Assembly: GCF_024055725.1 (NCBI RefSeq)
Contig: NZ_JAMXMX010000003.1
Coordinates: forward strand, 248,001 to 312,000
DNA from: Actinoallomurus spadix
GTDB taxonomy: Bacteria > Actinomycetota > Actinomycetes > Streptosporangiales > Streptosporangiaceae
Length of the DNA stretch: 64,000 nt
Reading direction: 5' to 3'
In this document: piece after piece, positions 47,885 to 57,013 of the stretch
How the letters are laid out: each line of letters opens with the position of its first letter
Position numbering within the stretch: position 1 is the first letter of the stretch
Notes under the pieces: generated by a model
What the model was told of the DNA's origin: nothing
What the model saw: only the letters and a program-made list of their open reading frames with translations
The model's database searches: none
Translations under genes and position numbers: made by a program

Positions 47885-48259
47885 ATGGCGCTTGAGCGAC
47901 CCGAGATCGACTTCCCCGAGGGCGAGCCGCCCGCCGACCTGCAGATCACCGACATCACGGTCGGCGACGGCGCCGAGGCGACCCCCGGGTCGACCGTCTC
48001 GGTGCACTACGTCGGCGTGGCGCACTCGACCGGCGAGGAGTTCGACGCCTCCTGGAACCGCGGTGAGCCCTTCAGCTTCCCGCTCGGGGCGGGCCGCGTC
48101 ATCCAGGGCTGGGACCAGGGCGTCGCCGGCATGCGCGTCGGCGGGCGCCGCAAGCTCGTCATCCCGCCGCACCTGGGCTACGGCAACCGCGGCGCGGGCC
48201 GCGCGATCAAGCCGGGCGAGACGCTGATCTTCGTCGTCGACCTCCTGGGCGTCCGCTGA
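47885..48259 (+). CDS. FKBP-type peptidyl-prolyl cis-trans isomerase
   Basis: A 124-residue single-domain FKBP that speeds prolyl isomerisation. Core motifs are VSVHYVGV, FDASWNRGEPFSFPLGAGRVIQGWDQGVAGMRVGGRRKLVIPPHLGYG and ETLIFVVDLL. No signal peptide. ATG 47885 follows GAGAGA. A long hairpin terminator follows the stop. Confidence 0.95.
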   Translation: MALERPEIDFPEGEPPADLQITDITVGDGAEATPGSTVSVHYVGVAHSTGEEFDASWNRGEPFSFPLGAGRVIQGWDQGVAGMRVGGRRKLVIPPHLGYGNRGAGRAIKPGETLIFVVDLLGVR

Positions 48260-48278
48260 CCGGACCCCGAAGGCCCGC

Positions 48279-48320
48279 GCGACGGCCCCGTCACCGGAGT
48301 TCCGGGGACGGGGCCGTCGC
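48279..48320. terminator. Bidirectional hairpin terminator
   Basis: Perfect 14-bp arms (GCGACGGCCCCGTC and complement) with a smaller CCGG stem in the loop, between the FKBP gene and the convergent NAD(P)-binding gene. The stops lie 20 and 12 bases away. Confidence 0.8.
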
Positions 48321-48331
48321 CCGTCCGAGGG

Positions 48332-48967
48332 TCAATGCGCGATCCAGACGTGCCGCCGCACCGTCGAGCCGTCGGGGACCATCGCGAGGATGCCGGTGGC
48401 GAGGTCGGCGCGGGAGATCGACACGCCGCCGCGGATGCTGCGGTCGGCCGCGGTGTGGTACCTCCCGGTGCCCTCCTTGTCGGTGAGCCGCGGCGGCCGG
48501 ACGATCGTCCAGTCGAGGTCGCTGCCGCGGACCTCCTCCTCCGCCCGCCTCATGTCGGCGAAGCCGTTGCGCAGGATCCGCTGCAGGATCGGTTTGGCGA
48601 CGTAGCGCGTCAGCGGCCCGTCACCGGGGTCCGTGACCATGCCCGCCGCGCTGACCATGAGGAACCGGCGGACGCCGGTCTCGCTCATCGCCGCGATGGC
48701 GCTGCGGGCACCGTCCCGGCAGACGGTCGTCGGGCCGGTGCCGCGGTGGCCGAGCGCGGAGACGACGGCGTCGGCCGCGGCGACCGCGGGCGTGACGGCG
48801 GCCGGATCCATCACGTCGGCGGTGACGACGTCCAGGCGCTCGTGGGCGGGGACGTCGAGCCGTGCCGGGTCGCGCACCACGGCGGTCACCTCGTGACCGC
48901 GCTCCAGCGCCTGCCGGACCAGCTGCGTGCCGGTCCCCCCGGTCGCCCCGAGGATCGTGAGTCTCAT
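48332..48967 (-). CDS. NAD(P)-binding SDR-like protein (NmrA/YwnB type)
   Basis: A 211-residue atypical short-chain dehydrogenase fold. The nucleotide loop ILGATGGTGTQLV is at the N-terminus, then VSALGHRGTGPTT, the FLMVSAAG strand and WTIVRPPRLTD. Members act as redox sensors, reductases or biliverdin-reductase-like proteins; the substrate is not set here. ATG 48967 opens MRLTILGATGG directly. Confidence 0.88.
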   Translation of the reverse strand: MRLTILGATGGTGTQLVRQALERGHEVTAVVRDPARLDVPAHERLDVVTADVMDPAAVTPAVAAADAVVSALGHRGTGPTTVCRDGARSAIAAMSETGVRRFLMVSAAGMVTDPGDGPLTRYVAKPILQRILRNGFADMRRAEEEVRGSDLDWTIVRPPRLTDKEGTGRYHTAADRSIRGGVSISRADLATGILAMVPDGSTVRRHVWIAH

Positions 48968-49296
48968 GAGCCGTCCGCCCTTCGTAGTCCGCGAGCCATG
49001 GTCAGTACCTTCCAGCAGGCGTTCGTCCGGCACTTCGCCGAGGGGCCCGATGCCACGCCGGTGCCGGACGCGACGGTGACCGCCCTGAGCGCCACGCTGC
49101 TGCGCGCCCTCGGCATGGGCTGAGACCCACCACACCCTGGTCCGGGGGCCCGAACCCGCCCTGAGACCGGGGCCGCACCGCCCGCACGATCCCACCGCCG
49201 CCCGAAGTGACGGTGGATTGCCCGAACCTGGCCGCCACTTCCGCGCATCAACCCCTATGCGGATACTTAAGATCCACTGAGGGGAAGCTGGGATGA
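48968..49296. other. Divergent region with possible 41-codon ORF
   Basis: These 329 bases lie between the NAD(P)-binding gene and the first deacetylase. A plus-strand frame at 48998-49123 (product begins MVSTFQQAFVRHFAEG, ends LLRALGMG) has G or C at almost every third position. It has no clear ribosome site and could be a small gene or the tail of a decayed one. The rest (49124-49296) should hold the deacetylase promoter; I see no clear one. Confidence 0.35.
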
Positions 49297-50127
49297 ATGC
49301 GTGAAATGCGGTTGATCGCGTCGTGCGTGCTCGCGGCGGCACTCGGAGTCGCCTCCGGCGTGTGGCCCGACATCCGGGGACGGGCGGAGAGCTCTCCCGC
49401 GCGGACCGCGGGCCCGCCCGCGATGGCGCAGGTCATGGCCCCACCGCGCTGGCCCGCGCCGAAGCCCGGCACCTGGCAGGTCGCGTACCAGCGGCGCGGA
49501 GACGGCCTGCCACCGGTGGTCGACCGGATCCAGACCAACGACAAGGTCGTCTTCATCACCATCGACGACGGCTGGGAGCACGACACCCGCTTCGTCGACG
49601 TGGTCCGGAGGCAACGGGTACCGATCATGGTCTTCCTCACCGACCAGGCGGCACGCACCGGCTACGAGTACTTCTGGGCGCTGCAGCACGCCGGCGCGCC
49701 GATCGAGGACCACACCATGGACCACGCCGCGCCGTACAACGACATGCGGCGGCTGTCCTCGGCGGCGCAGCACCGGCAGATCTGCGACTCGGCCGACATC
49801 GACGCCCGGCAGTACGGGCGGCGGCCGCAGATCTTCCGGCCGCCCGGCGGATCGTACGACCAGGTCACCCGGACGGCGGCCCGCGACTGCGGGATGAAGT
49901 CGGTCGTCATCTGGTCCGTGGAGTTCTACAACGGCCTGTCCGGGAAGCTGGCCCGCATGGACGGGGGCTCGGACCTGCGGCCCGGCGACATCATCCTGAT
50001 GCACTTCCGCCCCGGTCTCGCCGGCGACTTCGAGCGCCTGCTCACCTGGATCCGGCAGGCGGGACTACACCCCGCGGCGCTACAGAACTACCTCCCCCGC
50101 TCCCTGGGCGGAGAGGCGGCGGGGTGA
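49297..50127 (+). CDS. Secreted polysaccharide deacetylase (NodB domain)
   Basis: A 276-residue exported carbohydrate esterase 4 protein. Signal peptide about 1-30, then the NodB domain. Catalytic/metal residues are D90-D91 (TIDDGWEH), H139 and H143 (DHTMDH) and Arg in RPPGGSYD. It likely removes acetyl groups from peptidoglycan or another surface glycan. A close paralogue follows 97 bases downstream, on the same strand. Confidence 0.92.
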   Translation: MREMRLIASCVLAAALGVASGVWPDIRGRAESSPARTAGPPAMAQVMAPPRWPAPKPGTWQVAYQRRGDGLPPVVDRIQTNDKVVFITIDDGWEHDTRFVDVVRRQRVPIMVFLTDQAARTGYEYFWALQHAGAPIEDHTMDHAAPYNDMRRLSSAAQHRQICDSADIDARQYGRRPQIFRPPGGSYDQVTRTAARDCGMKSVVIWSVEFYNGLSGKLARMDGGSDLRPGDIILMHFRPGLAGDFERLLTWIRQAGLHPAALQNYLPRSLGGEAAG

Positions 50128-50224
50128 GCCATCCCACGTCCACGCCCTCGGGCGAACAGGTTGATCCCCCCTCGAAACGGGACAGCCTGATGACCGTCGT
50201 ACCGCCATTGCGAAGGGACATCCG

Positions 50225-51100
50225 ATGCCACAGCTGCGTGCTCTGACCGCGGCCGCCCTCGCGGTGCTCACCGCCGGCGGCCTGACGGCCTGCGGCCACG
50301 CCTCCCACGCCAGGACGGCCGCGCCCGTCGCCTCACGGGGCGCGGACGGCGGCCGGCCGAGCCAGACCCCCGGTAACGGGCCGCCGTCCTCGCCCAGTCC
50401 GCTGACCCCACCCCCCTCGCCCCCCTCGCCTCCCGCGTCGGCGACGCCGAGCGGTTCGCCGACGGGGTCGCCCACCACGACGACGCCCTCAGGGTTCCCC
50501 CGATCGCGGAATGGGCTGCCCCCGGTCATCAGCCGTATCCCGGTCCAGGACAAGATCGTCTTCATCACCATCGACGACGGCTGGGAGAAGGACGCCGACT
50601 TCGTGCGGCTGATCCGCGACGAGCGGATCCCGGTGACGCTGTTCCTGGCGAACATGGCGGTGAAGAAGGACTACGGGTACTTCCGCGAGCTCCAGCAGGC
50701 GGGCGCGCTGATCGAGGATCACACGATGACGCACCCGTACCTGCCCCGGCTGTCGTACAAGCGGCAGAAGCAGGAGATCTGCGACTCGGCCGCCATCTAC
50801 GCCACGCAGTACGGCACGCGCCCGACGCTGTTCCGCGCGCCGTACGGTGCGACCGACCACGACACGCTGCGGGCCGCGCGGGACTGCGGGATGAAGGCGA
50901 TCTTCTTCTGGCGCGAGGTGGTCAGCAACGGGAAGATCGCCTACCAGGTGCCCGGCAAACTACACCGGGGCGACATCCTGCTCGTGCACTTCAACCCGCA
51001 CATGACCCCCGACTTCAAGCGGATGCTCCGCACGATCAAGAAGCAGGGCTTCACGCCCGCCGCGTTCCGCGACCATCTCCCCCCGCAATTTTTCGAGTAG
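50225..51100 (+). CDS. Lipoprotein polysaccharide deacetylase (NodB domain)
   Basis: A 291-residue paralogue of the preceding gene. It has a lipobox (LTAC, Cys23), so it should be anchored to the membrane, then a Pro/Ser/Thr linker (about 35-95) and the NodB domain. D117-D118 (TIDDGWEK), H166 and H170 (DHTMTH) and RAPYGATD make up the active site. GAAGGGA precedes ATG 50225. The pair suggests division of labour between released and anchored enzymes. Confidence 0.92.
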   Translation: MPQLRALTAAALAVLTAGGLTACGHASHARTAAPVASRGADGGRPSQTPGNGPPSSPSPLTPPPSPPSPPASATPSGSPTGSPTTTTPSGFPRSRNGLPPVISRIPVQDKIVFITIDDGWEKDADFVRLIRDERIPVTLFLANMAVKKDYGYFRELQQAGALIEDHTMTHPYLPRLSYKRQKQEICDSAAIYATQYGTRPTLFRAPYGATDHDTLRAARDCGMKAIFFWREVVSNGKIAYQVPGKLHRGDILLVHFNPHMTPDFKRMLRTIKKQGFTPAAFRDHLPPQFFE

Positions 51101-51170
51101 TGCGATGGGCCGGGGTATGGGGGAGAGACGACGAGACGGTCTCGCGGACGATGGCGGCCAGGAGGCGCGG

Positions 51171-51746
51171 GTGGAGTTGAGCATGTCGGCCTACGTGGTG
51201 CTCGGCCTGATCGCCCGGCATGGCCCCATGACCCCGTACGAGCTGAAGGCGCGGGTGGAGGAGAGCGTCGGGTTCTTCTGGCCGATCCCGCACGCGCAGC
51301 TCTACCGGGACCCGCCCCGGCTCGCGGAGCTGGGTCTCCTCCGGGAGGAGGCCGAGGAGGGCGGCCGGCGGCGGCGCTTCTTCCACCTCACCCCCGAGGG
51401 CGAACGGGCGCTGGACGCGTGGCTGGCCGCGCCCGAGGCGCCCCCGGCCGACAACCGCGACCCCGCGCAGCTCAGGCTGGCGTTCGCCGACCTCGGCGAG
51501 CCTGAGGACCTCGTGCGCCTCGCCCGCAGCCAGGCCGAACAGCACCGGGAGAAGGTGGAGCGGTACCGCCGGCGCCGCGCGGCGCTGGACCCGGACGGGC
51601 CCGGCCGGGCCCGCGACCACACGCTCTCCCTCGGCATCCTCCATGAGCAGGCGCACGCCGCCTTCTGGGAGACCATCGCCGCCGCGGGCGACGAGGACGA
51701 CGACATCCCGGACCTGTCCCCCCGCGACCGCTGGCGCGACAACTGA
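51171..51746 (+). CDS. PadR-family transcriptional regulator
   Basis: A 191-residue winged-helix regulator. SAYVVLGLIARHGPMTPYELKARVEESVGFFWPIPHAQLYR is the PadR DNA-binding domain; the C-terminal half is a helical dimer domain (AQLRLAFADLGEPEDLVRLARSQ). The ligand is unknown. GTG 51171 has AGGAGG at good spacing; an upstream ATG at 51105 is less likely. It follows the deacetylase gene by 70 bases and may regulate its neighbours. Confidence 0.88.
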   Translation: MELSMSAYVVLGLIARHGPMTPYELKARVEESVGFFWPIPHAQLYRDPPRLAELGLLREEAEEGGRRRRFFHLTPEGERALDAWLAAPEAPPADNRDPAQLRLAFADLGEPEDLVRLARSQAEQHREKVERYRRRRAALDPDGPGRARDHTLSLGILHEQAHAAFWETIAAAGDEDDDIPDLSPRDRWRDN

Positions 51747-51867
51747 GCCTGGCGCGTCGAGCCCGGCGCGTCGAGCCCGGCGACCCGCGCGAACGGGCCA
51801 CCGCGAATGCCGCCGCGCCGCGCGACCCAGGCCGCGCCGCGCGAACGGGGCGCCCCTTCGGACGGGG

Positions 51868-51883
51868 CCGCCCCTGCGGGCGG
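51868..51883. terminator. Candidate hairpin between convergent genes
   Basis: CCGCCC pairs with GGGCGG around CTGC, between the padR-like gene and the ALDH pseudo-domain gene. A tandem 14-base repeat (GGCGCGTCGAGCCC twice, from about 51753) lies earlier in the same gap. Confidence 0.4.
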
Positions 51884-51892
51884 TCGGGTCGC

Positions 51893-52747
51893 TCAGATGC
51901 CGACCGGGTGCCAGACGGTCTTCGTCTCCAAGAACGCGGTCATCCGCGCGGTGCCGGGGTCGGCGGCCCAGTCGTCGGCGACGGGACGGCGCACCCGCTT
52001 GAGGTTGTCCGCCGCCGCGCGCTCGCAGTCGGCGGCCAGGTCACCGGGCGCGCCGGTCAGGTCGATCGCGTTCACGTCCTGGTGCGAGGCGAGCCAGGGG
52101 GCCAGCTCGGCGCGGTGGCCCGTGAGCAGGTTGATCACGCCGCCGGGCACGTCGGAGGTCGCGAGGACCTCGGCCAGGGTGATCGCCGGGAGCGGCGCGG
52201 ACTCGGCGGCGACGACGACCGCCGTGTTGCCGGTGACGACGACCGGGGCGAGCACCGAGACCAGCCCGAGCAGCGGCGAGTCCGGGGCGATGACGCCGAC
52301 GACGCCGGTGGGCTCGGGCGTGGAGAAGTTGAAGAACGGCCCGGAGACGGCATTGGCCGACCCCGTCACCTGGGCGATCTTGTCGGCCCACCCGGCGTAC
52401 CAGACCCACCGGTCGATCGCCCCGTCCACCTCCGCGGTGGCCGCCGCCTTGCCCAGGCCGGAGCCGCGCAGTTCCTCGACGAACTGGCCGCGCCGGCCCT
52501 CCAGCATCTCCGCGACGCGATAGAGGATCTGGCCGCGGTTGTACCCGGTCCGCGCCGCCCAGCCGGCCTGGGCCTTGCGCGCGGCCACGACCGCGTCCCG
52601 GACGTCCTTGCGCGAGGCGCGCGCGGCGTTGGCCAGGAACCTGCCCTTGGCGTCGTTCACGATGACGGTCCTGCCGGACTCCGACCGGGGGAACGCGCCC
52701 CCGATGAACAGCTTGTAGGTCTTGCGAACACTCAACCGCTCGCTCAC
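51893..52747 (-). CDS. Truncated aldehyde-dehydrogenase-fold protein (ALDH16-like C-terminal half)
   Basis: A 284-residue protein with only the N-terminal, nucleotide-binding half of the ALDH fold (YKLFIGGAFPRSESG ... GVVGVIAPDSPLLGLVSVLAPVVVTGN). The catalytic Cys region is missing, and no ALDH C-terminal half follows, so it should not be active alone. Its GTG overlaps the stop of the full ALDH gene by four bases. In ALDH16 enzymes a catalytic ALDH domain is fused to just such a degenerate domain, so this looks like a split ALDH16. Confidence 0.82.
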   Translation of the reverse strand: MSERLSVRKTYKLFIGGAFPRSESGRTVIVNDAKGRFLANAARASRKDVRDAVVAARKAQAGWAARTGYNRGQILYRVAEMLEGRRGQFVEELRGSGLGKAAATAEVDGAIDRWVWYAGWADKIAQVTGSANAVSGPFFNFSTPEPTGVVGVIAPDSPLLGLVSVLAPVVVTGNTAVVVAAESAPLPAITLAEVLATSDVPGGVINLLTGHRAELAPWLASHQDVNAIDLTGAPGDLAADCERAAADNLKRVRRPVADDWAADPGTARMTAFLETKTVWHPVGI

Positions 52748-54168
52748 CGCAGGTACGCCTCCAGTCCGTGCCGTCCGCCCTCACGCCCGAAACCGGACTC
52801 CTTGTACCCGCCGAAGGGCGAGGCGGGGTCGAACTTGTTGAAGGTGTTCGCCCAGACGACCCCGGCCCGGAGCCGCTCGGCCATCCAGAGGATCCGCGAC
52901 CCCTTGTCGGTCCAGATGCCCGCCGACAGGCCGTACGGGGTGTTGTTGGCCTTCTCGACCGCCTCGGCCGGTGTCCGGAACGTCAGCACCGACAGGACGG
53001 GGCCGAAGATCTCCTCGCGGGCGATCCGGTGCGAGGCCGCGACGCCGGTGAACACGGTCGGCGCGAACCAGAATCCGCGTTCGGGCAGCTCGCAGGGCGG
53101 GGACCAGCGGGTCGCCCCCTCCGCCTCGCCGCTGTCGGACAGCTCGCGGATCTTCGCGAGCTGGGCGGCCGAGTTGATGGCGCCGACGTCGGTGTTCTTG
53201 TCCAGGGGATCGCCGACCCGCAGGGTGGCCATCCGCGCCTTCAGCCGGTCGAGCAGCTCCTCGGCGACCGACTCCTGCGCGAGCAGCCGCGAACCGGCGC
53301 AGCACACGTGCCCCTGGTTGAAGAAGATCCCGTTGACGATGCCCTCGACGGCCTGGTCGAGGGGCGCGTCGTCGAAGACGATGTTCGCGGCCTTGCCACC
53401 GAGCTCCAGCGTGAGCCGCTTGTCCGTGCCGGCGACGGAGCGGGCGATCAGCCGGCCGACCTCGGTCGAGCCGGTGAAGGCGACCTTGTCGATCCCGGGG
53501 TGCTCGACCAGCGCGCGGCCCGTCTCCCCCGCGCCGGTGAGGATGTTCACGACGCCGGGCGGCAGCTCCGCCTGCGCGCAGATCTCGGCGAACGCCAGCG
53601 CGGTCAGCGGCGTCGTCTCGGCCGGTTTGAGGACGACCGTGTTGCCGCAGGCCAGCGCCGGAGCGATCTTCCACGCCAGCATCAGCAGCGGGAAGTTCCA
53701 GGGGATGACCTGCCCGGCGACGCCCAGCGGCCGCGGGGCCGGGCCGAACCCGGCGTAGGGCAGCTTGTCGGCCCAGCCGGCGTAGTAGAAGAAGTGCGCG
53801 GCGACCAGCGGCAGGTCGACGTCCCGGGACTCGCGGATCGGCTTGCCGTTGTCGAGGGACTCCAGGACCGCCAGCTCGCGTGACCGCTCCTGGATCAGCC
53901 GCGCGATCCGGAAGAGGTACTTCGCGCGCTCGGCGCCCGGCATCGGGCCCCAGACCGTGTCGTACGCGCGGCGGGCCGCAGCGACGGCGCGGTCGACGTC
54001 GTCGGCGCCGGCCTCGGCGACCTCGGCGAGGGTCTCCTCGGTGGCCGGGTCGATCGTCTTGAAGGAGTTCTTCGCCTCGACGAACTCCCCGTCGACGAAC
54101 AGGCCGTACGACGGCTTGAGGTCGACGATGTCCCGTGACTCCGGCGCGGGGGCGTACTCGAAACTCAT
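52744..54168 (-). CDS. Aldehyde dehydrogenase, catalytic subunit (ALDH16-like)
   Basis: A 474-residue NAD(P)-dependent aldehyde dehydrogenase. It has PWNFPLLML, KPAETTPLTA, FTGSTEVGRLI, the base Glu255 in LELGGK and the nucleophile Cys289 in FNQGHVCCAGSR, then EIFGPVLSV and NPFGG-like SPFGGYKESGFGRE. Start ATG 54168 lies 4 bases after deoC. The three genes deoC-ALDH-pseudoALDH are co-translated; the acetaldehyde released by DeoC is a plausible substrate. Confidence 0.92.
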   Translation of the reverse strand: MSFEYAPAPESRDIVDLKPSYGLFVDGEFVEAKNSFKTIDPATEETLAEVAEAGADDVDRAVAAARRAYDTVWGPMPGAERAKYLFRIARLIQERSRELAVLESLDNGKPIRESRDVDLPLVAAHFFYYAGWADKLPYAGFGPAPRPLGVAGQVIPWNFPLLMLAWKIAPALACGNTVVLKPAETTPLTALAFAEICAQAELPPGVVNILTGAGETGRALVEHPGIDKVAFTGSTEVGRLIARSVAGTDKRLTLELGGKAANIVFDDAPLDQAVEGIVNGIFFNQGHVCCAGSRLLAQESVAEELLDRLKARMATLRVGDPLDKNTDVGAINSAAQLAKIRELSDSGEAEGATRWSPPCELPERGFWFAPTVFTGVAASHRIAREEIFGPVLSVLTFRTPAEAVEKANNTPYGLSAGIWTDKGSRILWMAERLRAGVVWANTFNKFDPASPFGGYKESGFGREGGRHGLEAYLR

Positions 54169-54172
54169 CCGC

Positions 54173-55117
54173 TCAGTCCATCGTGAAGTAGTCGGGACCG
54201 CCGTACACGCCGGTCGTGAGCTTGCGGCGCTGCATCAGCAGGTCGTTGAGGAGGCTGGAGGCGCCGAGCCGGAACCACTCGGGCGTCAGCCAGTCCGGCC
54301 CGGCCGTCTCGTTGACGAGCACGAGGTACTTGATCGCGTCCTTGGTCGTGCGGATGCCGCCCGCCGGTTTGACGCCCACCTGGCGGCCGGTCGCCGCGCG
54401 GAAGTCGCGGACGGCCTCCAGCATGACCAGGGTGACCGGCAGCGTGGCGGCCGGGCTCACCTTGCCCGTGCTCGTCTTGATGAAGTCGGCTCCGGCGAGC
54501 ATCGCCAGCCACGACGCCCGGCGTACGTTGTCGTAGGTGACCAGCTCGCCGGTCTCCAGGATGACCTTCAGGTGGACGTCGCCGCACTCGGCCTTGACCG
54601 CGACGATCTCGTCGAACACCTTCTGGTGGTCGCCCGCGAGGAACGCGCCGCGGTCGATCACCATGTCGATCTCGGAGGCGCCGTCGTCGATCGCCCGGCG
54701 GGTGTCGGCGAGTTTGGCGTCGAGGGGCGCCCGCCCCGAGGGGAACGCCGTCGCGACGCTCGCGACGCCGATGCCCGTGCCGTCCAGGGCTCGGACCGCC
54801 TCGCCGACGAGGTCGGAGTAGACGCAGACCGCCGCGACCTTCGGCACGCTCGCGTCGGCCGGGTCCGGGTGCGCCGCCTTGGCGCACAGTGCCCGCACCT
54901 TGCCGGGGGTGTCCGCGCCCTCGAGCGTCGTCAGGTCGACCATCGAGATCGCCAGGTCGATGGCGTACGCCTTCGCCGACTTCTTGATCGAGCGGGTCGC
55001 CAGCCGGGCGGCCCGCTCCTCCGCTCCCACCTGGTCCACCGGTGGCAGACCGCGCAGGAGGCCGCGGAGCTCGGCCGGTGCGGCGGCCGCGTCCGCGAAG
55101 GTCGACAGGTCAGGCAC
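54173..55117 (-). CDS. deoC: Deoxyribose-phosphate aldolase
   Basis: Class I aldolase that cleaves 2-deoxyribose-5-phosphate to acetaldehyde and glyceraldehyde-3-phosphate. The 314-residue product has the Schiff-base lysine region FIKTSTGKVSPAAT and the phosphate-binding VGVKPAGGIRTTKDA. It is longer than the 220-260 residue bacterial form, matching the class with an extra N-terminus. It heads the deoC-ALDH operon. Confidence 0.95.
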   Translation of the reverse strand: MPDLSTFADAAAAPAELRGLLRGLPPVDQVGAEERAARLATRSIKKSAKAYAIDLAISMVDLTTLEGADTPGKVRALCAKAAHPDPADASVPKVAAVCVYSDLVGEAVRALDGTGIGVASVATAFPSGRAPLDAKLADTRRAIDDGASEIDMVIDRGAFLAGDHQKVFDEIVAVKAECGDVHLKVILETGELVTYDNVRRASWLAMLAGADFIKTSTGKVSPAATLPVTLVMLEAVRDFRAATGRQVGVKPAGGIRTTKDAIKYLVLVNETAGPDWLTPEWFRLGASSLLNDLLMQRRKLTTGVYGGPDYFTMD

Positions 55118-55247
55118 GTCTCCCCCTGTGTTCGAGTGTCCGACCGAGGATAACGCCGGACGCCGCGGACCCGTACGGCGCGCTCGCGCGGCCGGATGGC
55201 GCCCGGCCGGGGGTGCCGCGCGGCCGGTCCACCGTCCAGAGCACGGC

Positions 55248-55838
55248 TCAGCGGGCGTTCTCGGGCCTGCGCCGCCGGCGGCGTATCCTCCGTGTCAGCC
55301 GCCACCCGATCAGGACGAACACGATCAGGAACAGGATCACGAGCACCGGGACGAGGACCGCGACGAGGCTCATCACCAGTGACATCGTGTCCTCCGCCGC
55401 GCTCACGAAGGGCGTTCCGACGCCGGCCGTGCCGACGTTGACGACGGGACGCACGCCGGCCTTGGTGACGTGCACGCACAGCGCGACGACGATGCCCAGG
55501 GTCCAGCCCACCCAGGGGTGATCGGTCATCCAGCCGGAGTGGTCGATCTTCGCGGCCGCGTCCGAGGCCGCGAAGACGGCGCCGCCGGCCGCGGGCCGTA
55601 CGAATGTCTGGATCGCGTCGTTGACATGGTCGACGATGGCGACCTTGTCCAGCACGACCTCCGCGGCGAGCAGGACCGCCACGGCGGTGAGCGCCCATCC
55701 GTTGCCCATCCACGCGAACTGGTGCGGGAGCGCGATCACGTCGGTGAAGCGGGCGAGCAGGCCGACCACCAGGATCGGGATATAAGCGTTCAGACCGGCC
55801 GATGCGGACAGGCCGAGCCCGGTCAACGTCGCGAACAT
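55248..55838 (-). CDS. DUF4126 membrane protein
   Basis: A 196-residue protein with about five membrane helices. GLSASAGLNAYIPILVVGLLARF at the start and the later VRPVVNVGTAGVGTPFVSAAEDTMS are DUF4126 hallmarks. Function unknown. A basic tail (RRIRRRRRRP) follows the last helix, as expected inside the cell. No obvious operon partner; folD lies 64 bases upstream on the same strand. Confidence 0.88.
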   Translation of the reverse strand: MFATLTGLGLSASAGLNAYIPILVVGLLARFTDVIALPHQFAWMGNGWALTAVAVLLAAEVVLDKVAIVDHVNDAIQTFVRPAAGGAVFAASDAAAKIDHSGWMTDHPWVGWTLGIVVALCVHVTKAGVRPVVNVGTAGVGTPFVSAAEDTMSLVMSLVAVLVPVLVILFLIVFVLIGWRLTRRIRRRRRRPENAR

Positions 55839-55902
55839 GCCAGGTAAGACGTGTTCGAGGCGGAGGAAGGTTCCTCCGGGCTCACCGCGCCGTTCCGCGC
55901 GC

Positions 55903-56781
55903 TCATCCCACTCCCGCGCCGGGGTCCAGGCCGAGCTGCCGGGCCGCCGCGTCCACGGTCTGCTCGAGGAGGACGGCGATCGTCATGGGGCCGACGCCAC
56001 CAGGGACGGGCGTGATGAGGCTCGCGCGGGTCCGGGCGGTCTCGAAGTCCACGTCGCCGACGTTGCCGGGGTTGTACCCGGCGTCGATCACGACGGCTCC
56101 GGGCTTGACGTCCTCGCCGCGGATGAACCGCGGCCGGCCGACGGCGGCGACCAGGATGTCGGCCTGCCGCACGATCGACGCCAGATCGGCCGTGCGCGAG
56201 TGGCAGTACGTGACCGTGGCGTCCCCGGCCAGCAGCATCATCCCGACCGGCCTGCCGAGGATGGCGCTGCGGCCGACCACGACGGCGTGCCGGCCCGTGA
56301 GCTCGACGTCGTACTCCGCCAGCAGCCGCATGATGCCGCCGGGGGTGCAGGACGCGAAGCCCGGCAGCCCGAAGCTCTTCGCGGCGAACGAGTGCAGGGT
56401 GAGCCCGTCGACGTCCTTGTGCGGCGCGATGGCCTCGAACGCGGCGCGCTCGTCGATGTGCGGCCCGGCCGGATGCTGGAGCAGGATGCCGTGCACCCCG
56501 GGGTCCCGCGACAGGGCGGTGACCGCGTCGACCAGCTCCGCCGTGGTGGTCGTGGCCGGCAGTCCGACGTGCCGGGAGGCGATGCCGGCCTTCTCGCAGC
56601 GGGCGCGCTTCATCCGGACGTACGTCACGGACGCGGGGTCGTCGCCGACCAGCACGGTGGCCAGGCACGGCGGCGTGCCGGTCTCCCGGCTGATCCACGC
56701 GGCCCTGGCGGCGCTGCGCTCGACGATGCGGCGGGCCGGGCCGGTGCCGTCCATGAGACGGGCGGTGGAGGTCTGGGTCAC
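55903..56781 (-). CDS. folD: Methylenetetrahydrofolate dehydrogenase/cyclohydrolase
   Basis: Interconverts 5,10-methylene- and 10-formyl-THF with NADP. The 292-residue product has YVRMKRARCEKAGI with the catalytic Lys, KDVDG, GRSAILGRPVGMMLL, YCHSRT and the C-terminal TPVPGGVGPMTIA. The common QLPLP motif reads QHPAGPHID, a divergent folate-site variant. GTG 56781 follows AGGAGC; an upstream frame lacks support. Confidence 0.9.
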   Translation of the reverse strand: MTQTSTARLMDGTGPARRIVERSAARAAWISRETGTPPCLATVLVGDDPASVTYVRMKRARCEKAGIASRHVGLPATTTTAELVDAVTALSRDPGVHGILLQHPAGPHIDERAAFEAIAPHKDVDGLTLHSFAAKSFGLPGFASCTPGGIMRLLAEYDVELTGRHAVVVGRSAILGRPVGMMLLAGDATVTYCHSRTADLASIVRQADILVAAVGRPRFIRGEDVKPGAVVIDAGYNPGNVGDVDFETARTRASLITPVPGGVGPMTIAVLLEQTVDAAARQLGLDPGAGVG

Positions 56782-57013
56782 GGCTGCTCCTGAACGGTCG
56801 AAATGACTCGGCCCAGGCGCACGACCCAACATGTGTGCGGGCCGCTCCCCGGTGGTGCTCCACCTCAGCGCCAGTCACGGCCCCAGCCGTACCGTACCGC
56901 TTTCCGAGATCGGGGACGTCCGTCGCCGGCCGGCCACGGCAGGTTTCGGTGGAACGTTCCCGCCTGGCGGAAAAGAGTTCGGCGCGGCGCCTCCCGCTCA
57001 GTACGGTGTGCCG

